Of a stretch of DNA of 64,000 nucleotides, positions 44,363 through 56,090 are shown one piece after another. The first letter of the stretch is position 1. Every line of letters begins with the position of its first letter. The notes under the pieces were generated by a model. The model did no database searches. It worked only from the letters and a program-made list of their open reading frames with translations, and was not told the DNA's origin. Both the position numbers and the translations under genes were made by a program. The stretch is from Phytophthora sp. 'mugwort' (lineage: Eukaryota > Oomycota > Peronosporomycetes > Peronosporales > Peronosporaceae), in contig JAUCEF010000010.1 in assembly GCA_033558025.1 (NCBI GenBank), positions 1,017,001-1,081,000 on the forward strand, written 5' to 3'.

Positions 44363-45050
44363 ATGCTGTCAACGAACGCTCAGCTACACGCTGAGATTGA
44401 ACAGCTCAACCAAGCGATGGCAGAGCGCACGCGAGTGCCAACCAACCTGCCCAAGTTCGCGGGCAAGAGGGGGGGGGATGTACGCGAGTGGCAATTCCAA
44501 AAATTTAGAACGCCTGTCGCATCAACAACATCGTGATTGAAGACAGGGGCACTCGTCTGCCTGGAATCGCAGGGTCGGCGATGGAGAAGCCGGCCTCCGG
44601 ATGGTTCCTACACTGGTCGTCGACAATGCGAAGCGAGGAGCACACGTGGGGATTTTTTGTGAGCATGCGCTCCAACACTTCGAGGCGTCAAACTATCAGT
44701 CGACGCTGAGAGAAGCTACAGCGCCTCAAGCAAGTCGGAGACATCGAGACGTACAACGGCGAGTACTCGGCTTTCATCTTCTGTGTCGAAGGAATAAGCG
44801 TGCTCGACCAAGTTCTGTGCTACGCGAATGGCCTCAAACCTCGGACGCGCAGCTATGTCAAGCTCGAGAATCCCTGAGACGCTGAGCGATGCCATGGACC
44901 TGGCCGTTAAGTATGAAGCCACGCACTTCGTGGAAGACGTACGCGAATGCCAGGTTTGCCAGATGAAAAAGGATTCGAGCTACCATGAAATAGCCAAAGA
45001 AGCAAGAGGCAGACCAAACCATTTCGTGGAAAGGTCGTTTTAAGCCGAGA
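44363..45050 (+). pseudogene. Retroelement C gag capsid region
   Basis: From the ATG at 44363 an N-terminal helix (NAQLHAEIEQLNQAMAERTR) and a gag entry motif (LPKFAGKRGGDVREWQFQKF) are followed by frame-shifted capsid sequence. That sequence includes LKQVGDIETYNGEYSAFIFC and ISVLDQVLCYANGLKPRTRS, then SDAMDLAVKYEATHFVED. It is a Retrotrans_gag-type capsid. A G9 run at about 44469-44477 sits at the first frame loss. Confidence 0.65.
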
Positions 45051-45690
45051 TCGAAACCCAAAGGCAATGAAAGCCGTACTTGTTTCTTCTGCAAGAAAGC
45101 AGGCCACATCAAGGCCGACTGCTTTACTTGGAAGACGAGCAAGCCAAGCAGGGAACGAGAAACCGCGTCAGTGAAAGAGGGTCCTGGCGTGGTCGAGAGA
45201 GTAGCCGGAACATTTAAGCTTGACAATATCAGCCTTAACATTCTGTGCGAAAACCCTCTAGTGTACAAGTCACGTCCACTGTTCACAGTGAGTGGAGATG
45301 TCACCGTGAAGAACACGTGTCTCAAGACCAAAAGCATGTTGCTGAATTGTGGTGCTATCACAATTTACGTATCGAGAAAATGGGTCAAGGAGCACGAGTA
45401 CAAGACCACCAAGTTCAGTGACAAGAATATCCGTGTCAAACTTGGAGATAGTAAGATGGTCGAGGAGGCACTCAAGCGTTGCCTATTGACATCAAGATAC
45501 CAGATTTGAACGAGACGTACGAATGTGTTGCCGTCGTATACGCGATCCCTGATGATTTTGACTGCATTCTCGGAATTCCATTCTTCGAGGATATGCAGCC
45601 AGCGATATATGGAGAAGTCGCACGAGCGAAGGAACTATTCCGAAGACTCAGCGAGCCAAGCGAGCAAGTGAAGCCGATGTAGTGATCGAG
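45050..45690 (+). pseudogene. Retroelement C nucleocapsid and protease (active-site Asp changed)
   Basis: A CCHC knuckle is encoded at 45081-45122 (CFFCKKAGHIKADC). The aspartic protease follows: the position of the catalytic D-[TSC]-G-A reads NCGA (AAT at 45345-45347), then ITIYVSRKWVKEH, and after a frameshift YAIPDDFDCILGIPFF as the C-terminal block. The Asn would abolish catalysis. Confidence 0.7.
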
Positions 45691-45740
45691 GAAGGCGGAC
45701 CGGTGATTGCCTCCGGGCTTCGGAATAAAAGTAGGAGAGG

Positions 45741-46005
45741 AAGAGCGTGCGGGGCAAGTTGATGAAGAAAGCTTCTTGGCGAGGTTGCAAAACCAAAAGT
45801 GAGTGGGATTTGATGTCGTTATTGTTCTCTACCTTCCTAGATCATTTCTTCTACTGTCTTTGCTACGGTGAGTTTTCTAATCCCATATATATAGTGGGAA
45901 GATGCAAAAGTTGTGGTCAAAGCGGGACTCGAACCCGCTAACTGCTGGCTCGCATAGAAAGACTAAACGAGTTGAGCTATAGAAGGCATTTGGTCTAGTA
46001 TCGTG
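45741..46005 (-). repeat. tRNA-derived (SINE-like) insertion within retroelement C
   Basis: On the minus strand 45990-45913 reads TATAGCTCAA (D-arm/A-box-like), then a perfect T-arm GCGGGTTCGAGTCCCGC (B-box), then TTTGACCAC. The anticodon arm and acceptor stem do not pair properly, so it is not a working tRNA gene. Position inside pol, between protease and RT, suggests a SINE head with body to the left. The element ends are not defined. Confidence 0.5.
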
Positions 46006-46311
46006 AATGCGTATCCATACCAAAAATCCCATAACTCACGCAAACCCACACATGCACAACATATGCAAACCGGCACTTCAACACACGCAACATCACTTGT
46101 CAACACGGAGATCTGTCGAGGCGAAAGGCCTTTCGGCGAAAAGACCCGATTCCTGTCGAAGTGCCGTGCTGGAAACGGATGTGAAGTCATCAGGCAACCT
46201 TGTTCGTGAAACTGCGCAGGTAGTGTCCCAAGGGCTGTCCACGGGCTGCCAGAGGAAGAATTAACTGGATAGAGTCCAGTAATTCGAGACGATAGGACGT
46301 CATCTCGAGGT

Positions 46312-47420
46312 ATGGGTGTTGAGCGTGTTGATGACAGCAGTCGAATCCGGGACAAGAACACCATCATCGATAAGATGTTCACGATGGGTGTCGTGGATGA
46401 ACGTGGCGTACAGACGAAGTTCATCAGGCGAAAGAAATTGCGGGAATTCCTGAGAATCAAGACGAAGACTCCCGATGAACCGGACTACATGATAGTTTTG
46501 TCGAACGAAACGATCAAGAACGTCGCTAAGTCCCTTCAGCGACGAGATCAACCAGACAATGTTGGAAGTGAGAAATCCCAACGTTACTTGGAAACTGACT
46601 GGGAGAGTTTTCGAACAAACCCAGCCTACGGATTTCTTCAGGAGTATAAGGACACAGTGTTTCGTGCTGAAAACTCCCAGAAGGATTACCGGAAAAGCAT
46701 GCCATAGACATAGGATCGATGTAAAAGATCCAAATCTCGCCATGTATAGACAACAATGGTGACAGTCGCTGGAGCAGCAACGTGAGATCGTGAAATGGGT
46801 CGAGGAGATGGTTGCGAAGAAACTTATCAGACCAAGCATTAGTCCTCACGCGGCTCCGACGTTTTGTGTTCGGAAACCAGTCGGATGGCGGATCGTATAT
46901 GATTTCCAATACTTGAATTCGAACACCATACGACAAAGTATCCCGATGACACGAAAGGAGGATATCTTGGACGTGATGGCCGGAGCCTACTGCTTTTCCA
47001 CGACGGACTTGATGTCCGCGTACTATCAAGTGCGCATGGGCGAGGATGACATTAAGTATACAGCGTTCCAAGCCCATAACTGACTCTGGGAATATCTTGT
47101 CCTACCGATGGGTGTGTGCAATGCACCTGCAACAATGCATCGTCTGACGTCAAAACTGTTCCAAGGGTTGGAACGGACCAGATCATTTTACGACGATATT
47201 TATATCTTCACCAAACCTCGCGACGTCAGCGAGCACTTGAACGCTTTGCGTAAGACCTTGGACATCTTGCGAGACAACAAGATGTATGTAAAACTCGCGA
47301 AATGTGTCTTCTTGCCGAAGAATTCCGTGCCTTGGAGATTTCGTAGGACGCAATGGTGTCCAATGAACCCTGACAAAAGTACAAACGATCAAAAACTGGC
47401 CGATTTCACGAACTCAAGAT
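46312..47420 (+). pseudogene. Retroelement C reverse transcriptase
   Basis: The 46312-46707 ORF is the spacer before RT (HVVDERGV-like segment, FIRRKKLREFLRIKTKT). RT motifs follow at 46790-47083: MVAKKLIRPSISPHAAP, GWRIVYDFQYLNSN, FSTTDLMSAYYQVRMGEDDI. An in-frame TGA at 47081-47083 interrupts, then LVLPMGVCNAPATM and the catalytic FYDDIYIF (47186-47209) and KMYVKLAKCVFLPKN. The acidic residues of the YxDD box are kept, but the stop and a frameshift near 47340 inactivate it. Confidence 0.8.
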
Positions 47421-47480
47421 GAGCTTCACAGCTTTCTGGGTTTAACAGGATACGTTCAACGGTTTTGCCCAGAGGACGCA

Positions 47481-49320
47481 TTGCTGATAGCGACCATGTT
47501 TACTCTATTGAAGAAAAAGACCAAGCGTAAGGCAAAGGTCCAGTTCAGCGTTGAGCAGCTGAGAAACTTCAAAGAGTTGAAACGACGCTTGTGCAACCCA
47601 CCAGTACTGCACTTACCCGACTTTATAAAGTCGATGCATCTGCGTACGGATGCAAGCAAATTCGCTGTCGGTGGCGTTCTCTTCCAAGTCATCGACGGTG
47701 TGGAGCGACCAATTGCCTACACCAGTCGCAAGGTGAAGTCCTCAGAATTGAACTACCCGACACAGCAGCAAGAACTTCTCGCGATCGTGTACACGTTAGC
47801 AGCTTTCCGACTTTACTGCCTGGACAAACCACCAATTTCGAAAAGGATCATAAGAGCCTCGAGGGTCTCTTCACGCAAAAGATGGCTAGTCGCCGTCTTG
47901 CGTGGTGGTATGACACCCTCGCGGAGTACCAACCCACGTTCTCGTATCTGCCAGGAGCTAAAAATGGAATCGCTGACGCACTGAGTCGTAGACCTGACCT
48001 GCAACCGGAGACCACGTACTTCCACGACATCAGTGTCACCAGTTTTGATGACACGCCGTTCCACATGGAGGTCACTGTAGTCGCTTCGGACAGCGCGCTG
48101 GTCAAAGCGATCAAAGACGATTACTCGAACGGCCGCGAAGCTCAAGTCATTTTTGCAGTAATTAAGAGACGGTCTGAGCCAGCAAAACCAAGAGGGGAGG
48201 GGCAACAGCAAAAGCGATATCGGTGTTACACCGAGGCCGACGATTTACTGTGGTACCAGTCACCTGCGGATGATGTCCCTCGACTTGTGGTGCCCAACTC
48301 CATGAAACCTCGACAGAAGATCATCGCGGAGTGCCACGAATCAAACTACGGAGGACATCCAGGCGCAGAGCGCACATACTTGACGCTAGCGCGACGCTGG
48401 TACTGGTCCAAGATGTTCAAGTCGATCCAAGAGTTTGTTGCAGAGTGTGAACCGTGACGGCGCAACCAGCCACAGCTTAGGAAACCGCCTGGGCTGCTAG
48501 AAGCACTAAGTATCCCCGATGAAAGGTGGCGATCCATCTCTATGGACTTTATCACAGACTTGCCACGGACGAAAAACAAAGTCGACTCGATCTGGGTTGT
48601 GGTGATAGATTGACGAAACGATGCCACTTCGTTCCGACAACAAAGACCGTTACAGCAGAAAGAGTAGCACGGCTATTCATCGATCACATCTGGAAAACCC
48701 GTGGTATGCCCACCAGCATTATGTCAGACCGTAATCGCAAGTTTGTCTCCACTTTTTGGTAGTTCGTCTTCAAATCCATCGGAACGAAAGTGAACATGAC
48801 GCCGCACACCGACCTCAATGTGACGGCTAGACCGAATGGATGAACCGGACTCTGGCGGAATACGTTCGGAACTACGTAGGCCCACTTCAAGACGACTGGG
48901 ATCTTCACATCGCCAACGCAGAATTTGCTGTAAACTCGACGGTCAATTCAAGCACGAAGACGTTTCCTTTCGAAGCAGACCTAGGGTACATACCACTCAA
49001 CCCCTTAGAATTGGCAACGGAAGAGTGACTGGAGTGCCCACAAGCAAACGAGGTGCAGACTTCAAGGAACGTCAAGCAGCTATTCTCCTTCCCTGTCGCG
49101 AAGAACTGGCGCAAGCTCAAGAGCGCATGAGAGATGTCTACGATAGGAACCACCAAGAACAAAAACTCCAAGTTGGCGACAGTGTATATCTCATCACTCA
49201 ACATTGGACCCAAAACACACTGGGTTTCGAACTCGTCAAAATAAATAAGACCCCAAATGGATTGGCCCTTATAGTGTCATTCGTCGAGTACACAACCACG
49301 CATACGAGCTGAGCATCCAA
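47481..49320 (+). pseudogene. Retroelement C RNase H and integrase
   Basis: RNase H: LRTDASKFAVGGVLFQ, IAYTSRKVKSSELNYPTQQQ, ELLAIVYTL, then frame-shifted DALSRRPDL. Integrase: the zinc-binding start CHESNYGGHPGAERTYLTLA...VAECEP is cut by a TGA exactly inside its CxxC pair (48456). The core holds SMDFITDLP (first Asp), IMSDRNRKF (second Asp) and PNG*MNRTL where GQTER with the catalytic Glu is expected. Four or more stops break it. Confidence 0.75.
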
Positions 49321-49469
49321 TCAGGAAATGAGCTCCATCCGGTCTTCAACACGTCGTCGTTGAAACCATATCGGGAAACAACGCATCGGCCACGACCTCA
49401 TGAAGTGGTGCTAGCCGACGGAACCATTGGACAACTTGTGAACAGACTTCTTGCAAACGCACTCGAAAA

Positions 49470-49616
49470 TCCCGAACCCAGTTTCTTGTGGAGTGGGTGG
49501 GAGAAGATGAACCAACCTGGGAACCCGTGGAAAACTTAGGATAAGTAACAGACTTGATTGCAAACTTCGAGGAGCAACGGAGAAGCAAGCGACGCAGAAA
49601 AACTGTCCATTCTTAA
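49470..49616 (+). pseudogene. Retroelement C C-terminal chromodomain
   Basis: FLVEWVGEDEPTWEPVENL is the second half of a chromodomain at the integrase C-terminus, the hallmark of chromoviruses, followed by a stop and a basic tail (EEQRRSKRRRK). Chromodomains steer integration by binding methylated histone H3. Confidence 0.7.
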
Positions 49617-49651
49617 GAATGTTCAATTGACCTGAAACCACTGCTGCATCT

Positions 49652-51264
49652 TCAGACGCTTGACTGAATTCTTCTCGCTATGTTTTTTTTGCGCTTGCCG
49701 CGCGTCAATTGAAAATCCTGTTTCACTTCAAGAAGGGACATGAAGCGCAGGCTGTCAATCCACTCCTGATACTCCAACTTCTGGACGGTGTACGGCGGCG
49801 TTGTCATCGAGTCATATCCGTCTAAAACGTGAACCGAGGTTGGAGACTCCACAACGATAACGAAGCAGTGCTCCAACTGGTTATCACACGCACAAGTGAT
49901 GTACACACCTGGAGGAAGGGAGCGCACAAACTTTGCAAAGGTAACTACGCTGTGGAACGAACAATAAGACGCTTGCGAAAACGTTTGCTGTAGTCCAGCG
50001 GAATTTTCTTGCGGTGCAAATACTGGTAGAAATCGCTGGCATCCCTGCGAAGAACACCATACTCCAAGCTGCGCTCCTATTTGTCTCCAAAGTGGTCCCA
50101 TTGCTCCAGCGTGATCAGTCGGGATAGCCCTGGTAGCTGAGCGCTATCCAAATTACTTCCAAGAAGCAAAAGCCAGACTCAGACGCCGTCGAACCAGAGC
50201 ATCTCGGCCTGCGGTAAGTCATGAAAGGCAAGCTAGAGCCTGACTCTTTCCACTTGTGCATTTGACGCATCATCTCCGGGTAGTCAATCAAGTTTTCCAT
50301 CCATACCCAACTCAATTCCAGCGGGCGACCACGCCACTGAACCAAGTAGCATCGGTGTGGCGGGTCGCCCCAGCGGTCATGCAAGTGAAGCAAGTCATAG
50401 GACCTGGTGCGATCCCATTCTGCTTGTGGATCAAAGTGGTTTATCCATCCAGCGCTCGGATGGCGAGTTGGAGGCGGTGGCAGTTTCGGGTGTATGATTC
50501 GAGGATCTTTAAGGCGGCGAAGCCGCCGTGAGCCACGCCTGTTAGAAAGGTCATCCAATCCATCGATCTCGGCGTCCAAGAGGCCCAGAGGAGCACTCGT
50601 AGAAGCACTATCCACCACAGGCTCGTCGGGCAGCACAACAGGTGGCATATCAGCTTGCTCAGCAGGTACTGCGGCGGGTGGTGCACCGAGAGGAACAGTA
50701 ATGAATGCTGCGTCCGGTGCAGCCTCCTCAAGTGCACCCATCATAGCCGCGGGGTTTCACCCACAGCTGACTCTACATCACGAAGCGTAACGGCGAGAAT
50801 CATCGAGGCATCAGCGGCGGTACCAGCGGCGCGCCAAGCGTCATCATCAGTACGCGCAAAGGCAGCGTAGCCGCGCGCCCAGCATCAGGAGCAGCACCGT
50901 CAGCGATCTGCCTGGCGTCGGCGGCGACATTAGCGACATCGGCGGTGGTACGCCTATCGTCGGCGGCTCGTCCATCAGGGGCAGCTAGCTCAGCAGCGCC
51001 GCACACCGCACCATCGGTAGCAGCTGCAGCGGCAGCACGATTAACACCAGTAGGGGCCACGGTGGCCGAGGTGGCGGGTGAGCTCACCATCGGTGAACCA
51101 GGCGACGGAATCTCCATCGAGCACGACACCAGCCACGCTGTGAGCGAAGATGGTGCCGCACCGACGAATTCTACGACGGTCCCGGAGGCAGTGGCGAGTC
51201 TCAGCAGCGGCACGGGGCCTTGCCTTGAGTCTTGGCGTCGAGCTTCGAGCAGCGAGAAGCACAA
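49652..51264 (-). pseudogene. Antisense coding region inside retroelement C: linker, chromodomain, cysteine-peptidase-like end
   Basis: On the minus strand 51264-50800 is an Ala/Pro/Asp-rich open frame. 50744-50115 (209 codons) holds a disordered linker, then YDLLHLHDRWGDPPHRCYLV and QWRGRPLELSWVWMENLID, a clear chromodomain. 50101-49652 (149 codons) ends with LPPGVYITCACDNQLEHC, FVIVV and VHVLDGYDSM. The His (EHCF) and Asp (LDGYD) sit as in papain-fold cysteine peptidases, though no certain catalytic Cys is seen. One frame change near 50110 separates chromodomain and peptidase-like part. The region ends 36 bp from the end of pol, convergent, and starts about 80 bp from the 3' LTR. It could be an antisense accessory gene or the 3' part of another chromovirus inserted in reverse. 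Confidence 0.6.
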
Positions 51265-51341
51265 TCTTGGCTTGCGTCCCGACGGAGAGACCAGAGAATG
51301 GAAGGCCTCTGAATGGAAGGCCTCGTTCGGAGGTGGGTGAG

Positions 51342-51520
51342 TGTATCAGGGCTACCAGGTAGTCTAAATAGGTTTATCTGCGCGATATTATACTAAATAG
51401 TAAAATCAATACAAAAGCAGATGTAGGGCGGTTGAGGAGGCCACGCGGCCTCCATCCGCCTGAACTGCACTTCAAGATTTTCGCCGCCCTCCCCCAAGCT
51501 CTCCTCGCGCAAGATATACA
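51342..51520 (+). repeat. 3' LTR of retroelement C
   Basis: Begins TGTATCAGGG, ends GCAAGATATACA (TG...CA); direct repeat of 44136-44323. Confidence 0.85.
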
Positions 51521-52254
51521 TGAACACCAAATAATGCCAGGATGCGGGACAAAACTCGATGAAACGAAATTGCGAACTGGGGCCTTCTCGTCGGCAATGA
51601 CTGCCTTTCAAGTGGCTCCCTAGCAGACTACATTATACAGTACATTTACAGTATACTCTATCGAAGGCTAAAATATGGATACCGGTACTGGCCTCCCGCT
51701 ATCATAATCAATTATTGAAGATCATTCCAGAAAAGGGACCAGTCGCTCTATGCTTTGCTGGGCGCTCCCGCTGTTCGCTTCGTCGCGATTTAGAAATTGT
51801 ACGTTCACGTCAATACGGTGCTCGTTTCGCTGAGGAGCTCAGAGCTGGCCACCGCAAATACCGCGCGGCCCTGCTTCGCGATGTTCCTGCACGCATTTTT
51901 ATGGCTACGCGCGCTCGCACCCGCTCGCCTCCGTTGAAGCCTGGCTATGGGCAACTGCGTCGCCCCTCTTTGTGGGTGCAAGGATGGAGTGCGAGCAATC
52001 ACCTTTTGAGTGAAAAAAAAAACAAGATGGCGTGCGAGCAAGATCAAAAAGGCTTGAACATAATATGACTGTCGTTGTGGGGCGTCAGCAAATAGTTGCG
52101 CGGGCTCCAACAAAATAGATTTGCTGGATCAGGAAAAATGATGTGCATACGAGAGTTATCCCTTTAGTGAGCCACCTAGCTAAACTATAATATACAAAGT
52201 TGAGATACTGAGATGTAAAAGGGGCAAAATACCTCATTCTATTGGTGTGATGGG
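51521..52254. other. Intergenic, no gene recognised
   Basis: A 117-codon plus ORF (51715-52068) is basic and without motif. Confidence 0.35.
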
Positions 52255-52690
52255 CTCTCCTGCTAAATATTGTGCCTTTCCCGACTTATGCCCAATCTCG
52301 ACCTCAAAAAGTATGTCTTTCGCAAGTGCGTTTAGGGTTAAAGATAATTTGTCGAGCCACTGGTACATAACAAAGAACATTTGCCTTTTTCGTCCAATGA
52401 CCGCTGAGTAAGCAGGTCCTACGGATGGGCTCCGATTTGGACTACGGAGCACCTCTTAACGAATTAAGGACCGAATGGCCACAATGCATCGGCCATTCGG
52501 ACATCCGAAAGAGCTGCCAGCAGATCAGGAAAGAAATGGCCTATATGTCAGATGAGGGTAGGGGTAAATCTAGACATAAGTACTTAGTCAGTTAGGAGGG
52601 CTTTCGTAAGGCCCCTCCTCCTACGTAGGACCCTAAAACGGAAGGTGTTTCCGCAGAAAAAGGAAGCAAAATGCTTCTTTTTATGACATT
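52255..52690 (-). repeat. Dispersed repeat, copy 2 (minus orientation)
   Basis: Inverted relative to 7838-8245 and alignable over nearly its whole length. Its coding-like end is still open here (52452-52234 minus, 72 codons: VMYQWLDKLSLTLNALAKDI, EVEIGHKSGKAQYLAGEP), so copy 2 is the better preserved of the two. Confidence 0.75.
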
Positions 52691-55109
52691 AAGGTACTAC
52701 TCAACCGTGTCGCTAGTTGGACAGAAAATACCCCCATTATCTGATTGGTGTCATGGGGCCTCGGTGATCCAATCAAAATTCGCTAAAAAAAAATGTAAGT
52801 CCTTAGTACAAATTTCCCATCACGTATGGTATTCATGCATAACACCAATCAGGAAGTTGCTGACCACCGCCGTGGTGACCACGGCCTGTCGCGCGCGGTT
52901 TCGCGATATTTGATGATTAAAGTTAAAACTAGATATTTTCCAGGTTGGATTGTAAAATATATTGCATTCAATGCGGAGAAAACTGCTGCCGTTCAATGAC
53001 AATATACTGTTTGAGGGAGTCCGAATTGACCGCAGGGATCGCATGCGATTTCGCCGTGAAATGGCATGCGATTTTCGGACAAGTGACATGCCATTTTGAT
53101 GTTTCGTTTTTTGGGGGTCGGAATTCTGCGGAAATCGCCCAGACAAGAACCGAACCAAACAATCACGGTGTTGCAATGCCAATGGCAAGTAATCGCCAGC
53201 TCTTAATCGCCGAGGTGGTAAGACCTCCTTTCTCGATATCCTGGAGGTCGACGAAGCCATGAGTGGGAACTCTCCCTTTGATAACTGGATTGAGCACCAC
53301 CCAGTCTAGTCTACGGTGAAAGAGCTGTAGGTTCTTTCCCCGCTGTGTTACTTGACAACGAGAGCTGTGAGGTGGTGTCGGCTTTGCTAGTACCAGCATC
53401 GCAGAAACGACGGCCTCAGGAAAGTTTCCTCCCCTTGAAGGTTGCCGTGGCCGATTGCCGTATGGGATATTGTTTGGCTCTTGGGCAAATAGCATGCGCT
53501 TCTGCCTGAATCGCCCACCTCTGGAGGTGGGTCGAAACGTCATGTCATTTGCCTAAAATTGCAAGCCATTCGCGGATTCTGATACCCTCTACTATAACTA
53601 AGAAAATCGTTTTTACAACGTGGTACGCAGCACAGACTACTGGGCGTAATTAATGCTACTGTTAGTACCGTATCGCTCAAATATCTCCCCAATCTAGACC
53701 GTAAAATGAGTTGCCAAAACTCCCCATTTGTTTGCGGTGAAATTGGGTGTATTTGTTTTGACGTGCACCGCTCTTCGCCGTCTCCATACCGTTTGAAAAG
53801 CTGCTAACTGCGTTCCTCGTGGAAGAACAGCTGCGAATGGCTCAGAAACCTTTACGGGCTACAACAATGACGACAGGTGAGTGTTGTCCAAACGGTAGGT
53901 GTTGCACATGGTATTACAGATTGACAACAAGGCAGCTTGTATCGCGCAGCTCGTGCCGTCGCGTGTGGCACGGGGGGGGGGGGGGGGCTTCCAGGTGCGA
54001 CAACGAGGCAGCTTGTGTGTCGCGCAGCTGGTGTCATCGAGGGCCACCGGGGAAGGGGGGGCAGCTTGATTCATGGCGTGTGTGAGCTGTCGTGTGTCGA
54101 ATCAGAAATGAGCTGCGTAAGTAATTTAAAAATCTATAAAAGACAACATGGGATGTGGGCAATACATAAACGTCAATACATAGATGAAAAAATCTGGGCA
54201 GCATATTTTCCAAATAATACTAGTAAAATTAGGAAACAAACCCAATACATCGGTTGAAGAGGCCTCGCGCCTTCCCTTATTTTTTTGTTAGTGCAGTGGC
54301 GCTTGTGGCGTTAGCGGCAGCTTCGGTGGTGGTTCTACGACAGCTGCTGTACACATTTGGCGGTGTCTTTTTTTCACCGAGACGGTCTCTGATGTCGTAG
54401 ACTGTACCGTATTCACGCAGTATTTAATCAATGTGCTGCCTGTGAGCCTCACGGTGGGGCGCTGTGTATAAACAAATCACTAGATGGAATGTATGCTGAC
54501 TTAATAGGAATCTGGTGACATTGCAACGGCTGTGTTAAATGAACGTTGGTGGGCACTTTTGCTTGCAGGTTGTTGGACATTACGGCACACACGGACGAAA
54601 ATGCGCTGTCCATGAAGACACACAGCAAAGCGGAGTTGACAGTTTGTTGCCGGCGGTACCGAAGGCACACCGGTCACCAGTGGAAGTGGCGTAGCGATAG
54701 TACGCGTACACACATCGACGGCCAGAATAACCATATGCTACATGAGCAGCATGGGCTTTAAAGATGCCCAACCGGTCATGCAGGTGGCGGTAACCTAGTC
54801 ATTGCAGTGCGGACTACGGAAGTGCGCCGAGCATGGGTGGTCGCACATCAACGTGATAGGCGATAACGATCTCACTCTCCGACAACATGCAACGCGAAGG
54901 CCACCGAGGGGGCGACATCTAACTGCTGCATGCTGGAAGGTGAGGCGAGCGGCGGACGCATTGCCAGGCACGAGCTGGACCACACATCCACGGGAATGGA
55001 ATAAGATACCGTAAAAGCTTGCACAAATGGCGCGAACGACAGCAGTGGATATGGAATGGAACGCGTTGGGAATGCCGGCAGCGGGAAAGAAATGGTTGGA
55101 AATCATCCG
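52691..55109. other. 2.4-kb stretch with no certain gene; short tandem repeat
   Basis: 53163-53543 (minus, 126 codons) is open and protein-like but unassigned. Two imperfect units of about 65-70 bp, both containing GGCAGCTTGT and TCGCGCAGCT and each ending in a G run, lie in tandem at about 53925-53987 and 53998-54063. At about 54263-54400 (plus) a hydrophobic stretch (FVSAVALVALAAASVVVL) could be the membrane anchor of the broken hydroxylase further on. Confidence 0.4.
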
Positions 55110-56090
55110 ACATGTTCAAGACGGACACGGAACAGTGGATGGACACGGGAGAGGGGCACGGTCATTCGGGAGTCGCAACGGACACAGTGTAACTATGGGA
55201 CGCGCGGACCACACCTGTACTCAGTACGAAGTTGACCGCGACACCGAATGATGCACTAATGGCATCGGCCGGCCACGGGCATCAGGTAGCGTTAGCACAG
55301 CTAAATGCCATTAATGTACCTCACTTCCAAAACCAAAGCGGAGTTGACAGACTTGAAGACACAAGTGGAGGCGCTGCTAGATATTGAAGAACCGACAAAC
55401 GAAATTGCGAGGAAGTACAAGCAACCGTACACGTTCTTCACGCCGAAGGGAACGCGGTTGGATAGGCTGGACGAGGTGGTGAACAGTATTGTATTCCTCT
55501 TTGAAAGCGGACAGTTTATTTTGCCGGGTATTAACATCCGGCACAAGAGCAAGTACATAGATCGCCTCATGGTTCGGCGGTGTCCGACGCTGAGTTTTGT
55601 ATTTGTGGATGTGGTGACGGATATCGCCAGTAAGGGCGACGCGGTGCTCGATACTTTGAGTAGGAGTCCGTTGGTCTTCAAATGGGCGAATTCCTAGAGG
55701 ACGACAAGATCGACCTCATTATGGGCTTGTTTTGAAGGCGTCAACAGTGACGCTGATGGAAACCGGGCAGCCACGGAATGGCGTACGAGCACGACGTACT
55801 TTTAGCAGACCTGACAATAACCACCAGGAGGACGTGCAGGTGCTTCGCTACGAGCAGACGCAAAAGTACGACCACGATACGAACCATTTCCCCGTGGAAT
55901 TTCTCAAGAACTCGACTCACGTGCTGGAACGTATTGACTACGGAAAAACCGCATGATCACGGTCTTCTATTACATGTTGGACGTGGCCAAAGGCGGGCCC
56001 ACGATTTTACCGCGAGCGGGTGGTGCATCGGCCGAAACCGATAAAACAAAACTGCACAAAGGGGTTGAATATACCCATGAAGAAGCGTAA
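55110..56090 (+). pseudogene. Prolyl 4-hydroxylase-like 2OG-Fe(II) oxygenase, broken
   Basis: The open piece 55305-55697 reads an N-terminal domain (KAELTDLKTQVEALLDIEE, KYKQPYTFFTPKGTRLDRLD, SRSPLVFKWAN). Frame-shifted pieces give EFLEDDKIDLIMGLF, WRTSTTYF, DVQVLRYEQTQKYDHD (the region of the HxD iron ligands) and FYYMLDVAKGGPTILPRAGG (the GGeT.FPR motif before the second His). It stops at 56088-56090, before the distal His and the Lys that binds 2-oxoglutarate, so the active site is incomplete. Family members hydroxylate prolines in secreted proteins. In-frame sequence upstream (from about 55110) suggests the gene began further left. Confidence 0.6.

Larger units (their letters stand above)
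44136..51520 (+). mobile_element. Ty3/Gypsy chromovirus-type LTR retrotransposon C
   Basis: Two direct LTRs of about 180 bp (44136-44323 and 51342-51520) flank a decayed gag-pol. The order is gag, CCHC, protease, RT, RNase H, integrase, chromodomain, which defines a chromovirus. A purine-rich GAGGTGGGTGAG just before the 3' LTR fits the polypurine tract, and TGGTAGC directly after the 5' LTR fits a primer-binding site start. The LTRs differ at about 13 sites plus an 11-nt indel, so the insertion is old. No clear target duplication is visible. An antisense coding region occupies 49652-51264. Confidence 0.8.

Noticed and set aside
45913..45990. Functional tRNA gene on the minus strand
   Set aside because: T-arm is perfect, but the acceptor and anticodon stems do not pair and no valid anticodon loop can be placed.
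53163..53543. 126-codon minus ORF as a gene
   Set aside because: Protein-like, but no motif, start context or neighbour supports it.
53925..54063. CRISPR-like array
   Set aside because: Only two diverged units without unique spacers, in a eukaryotic genome.
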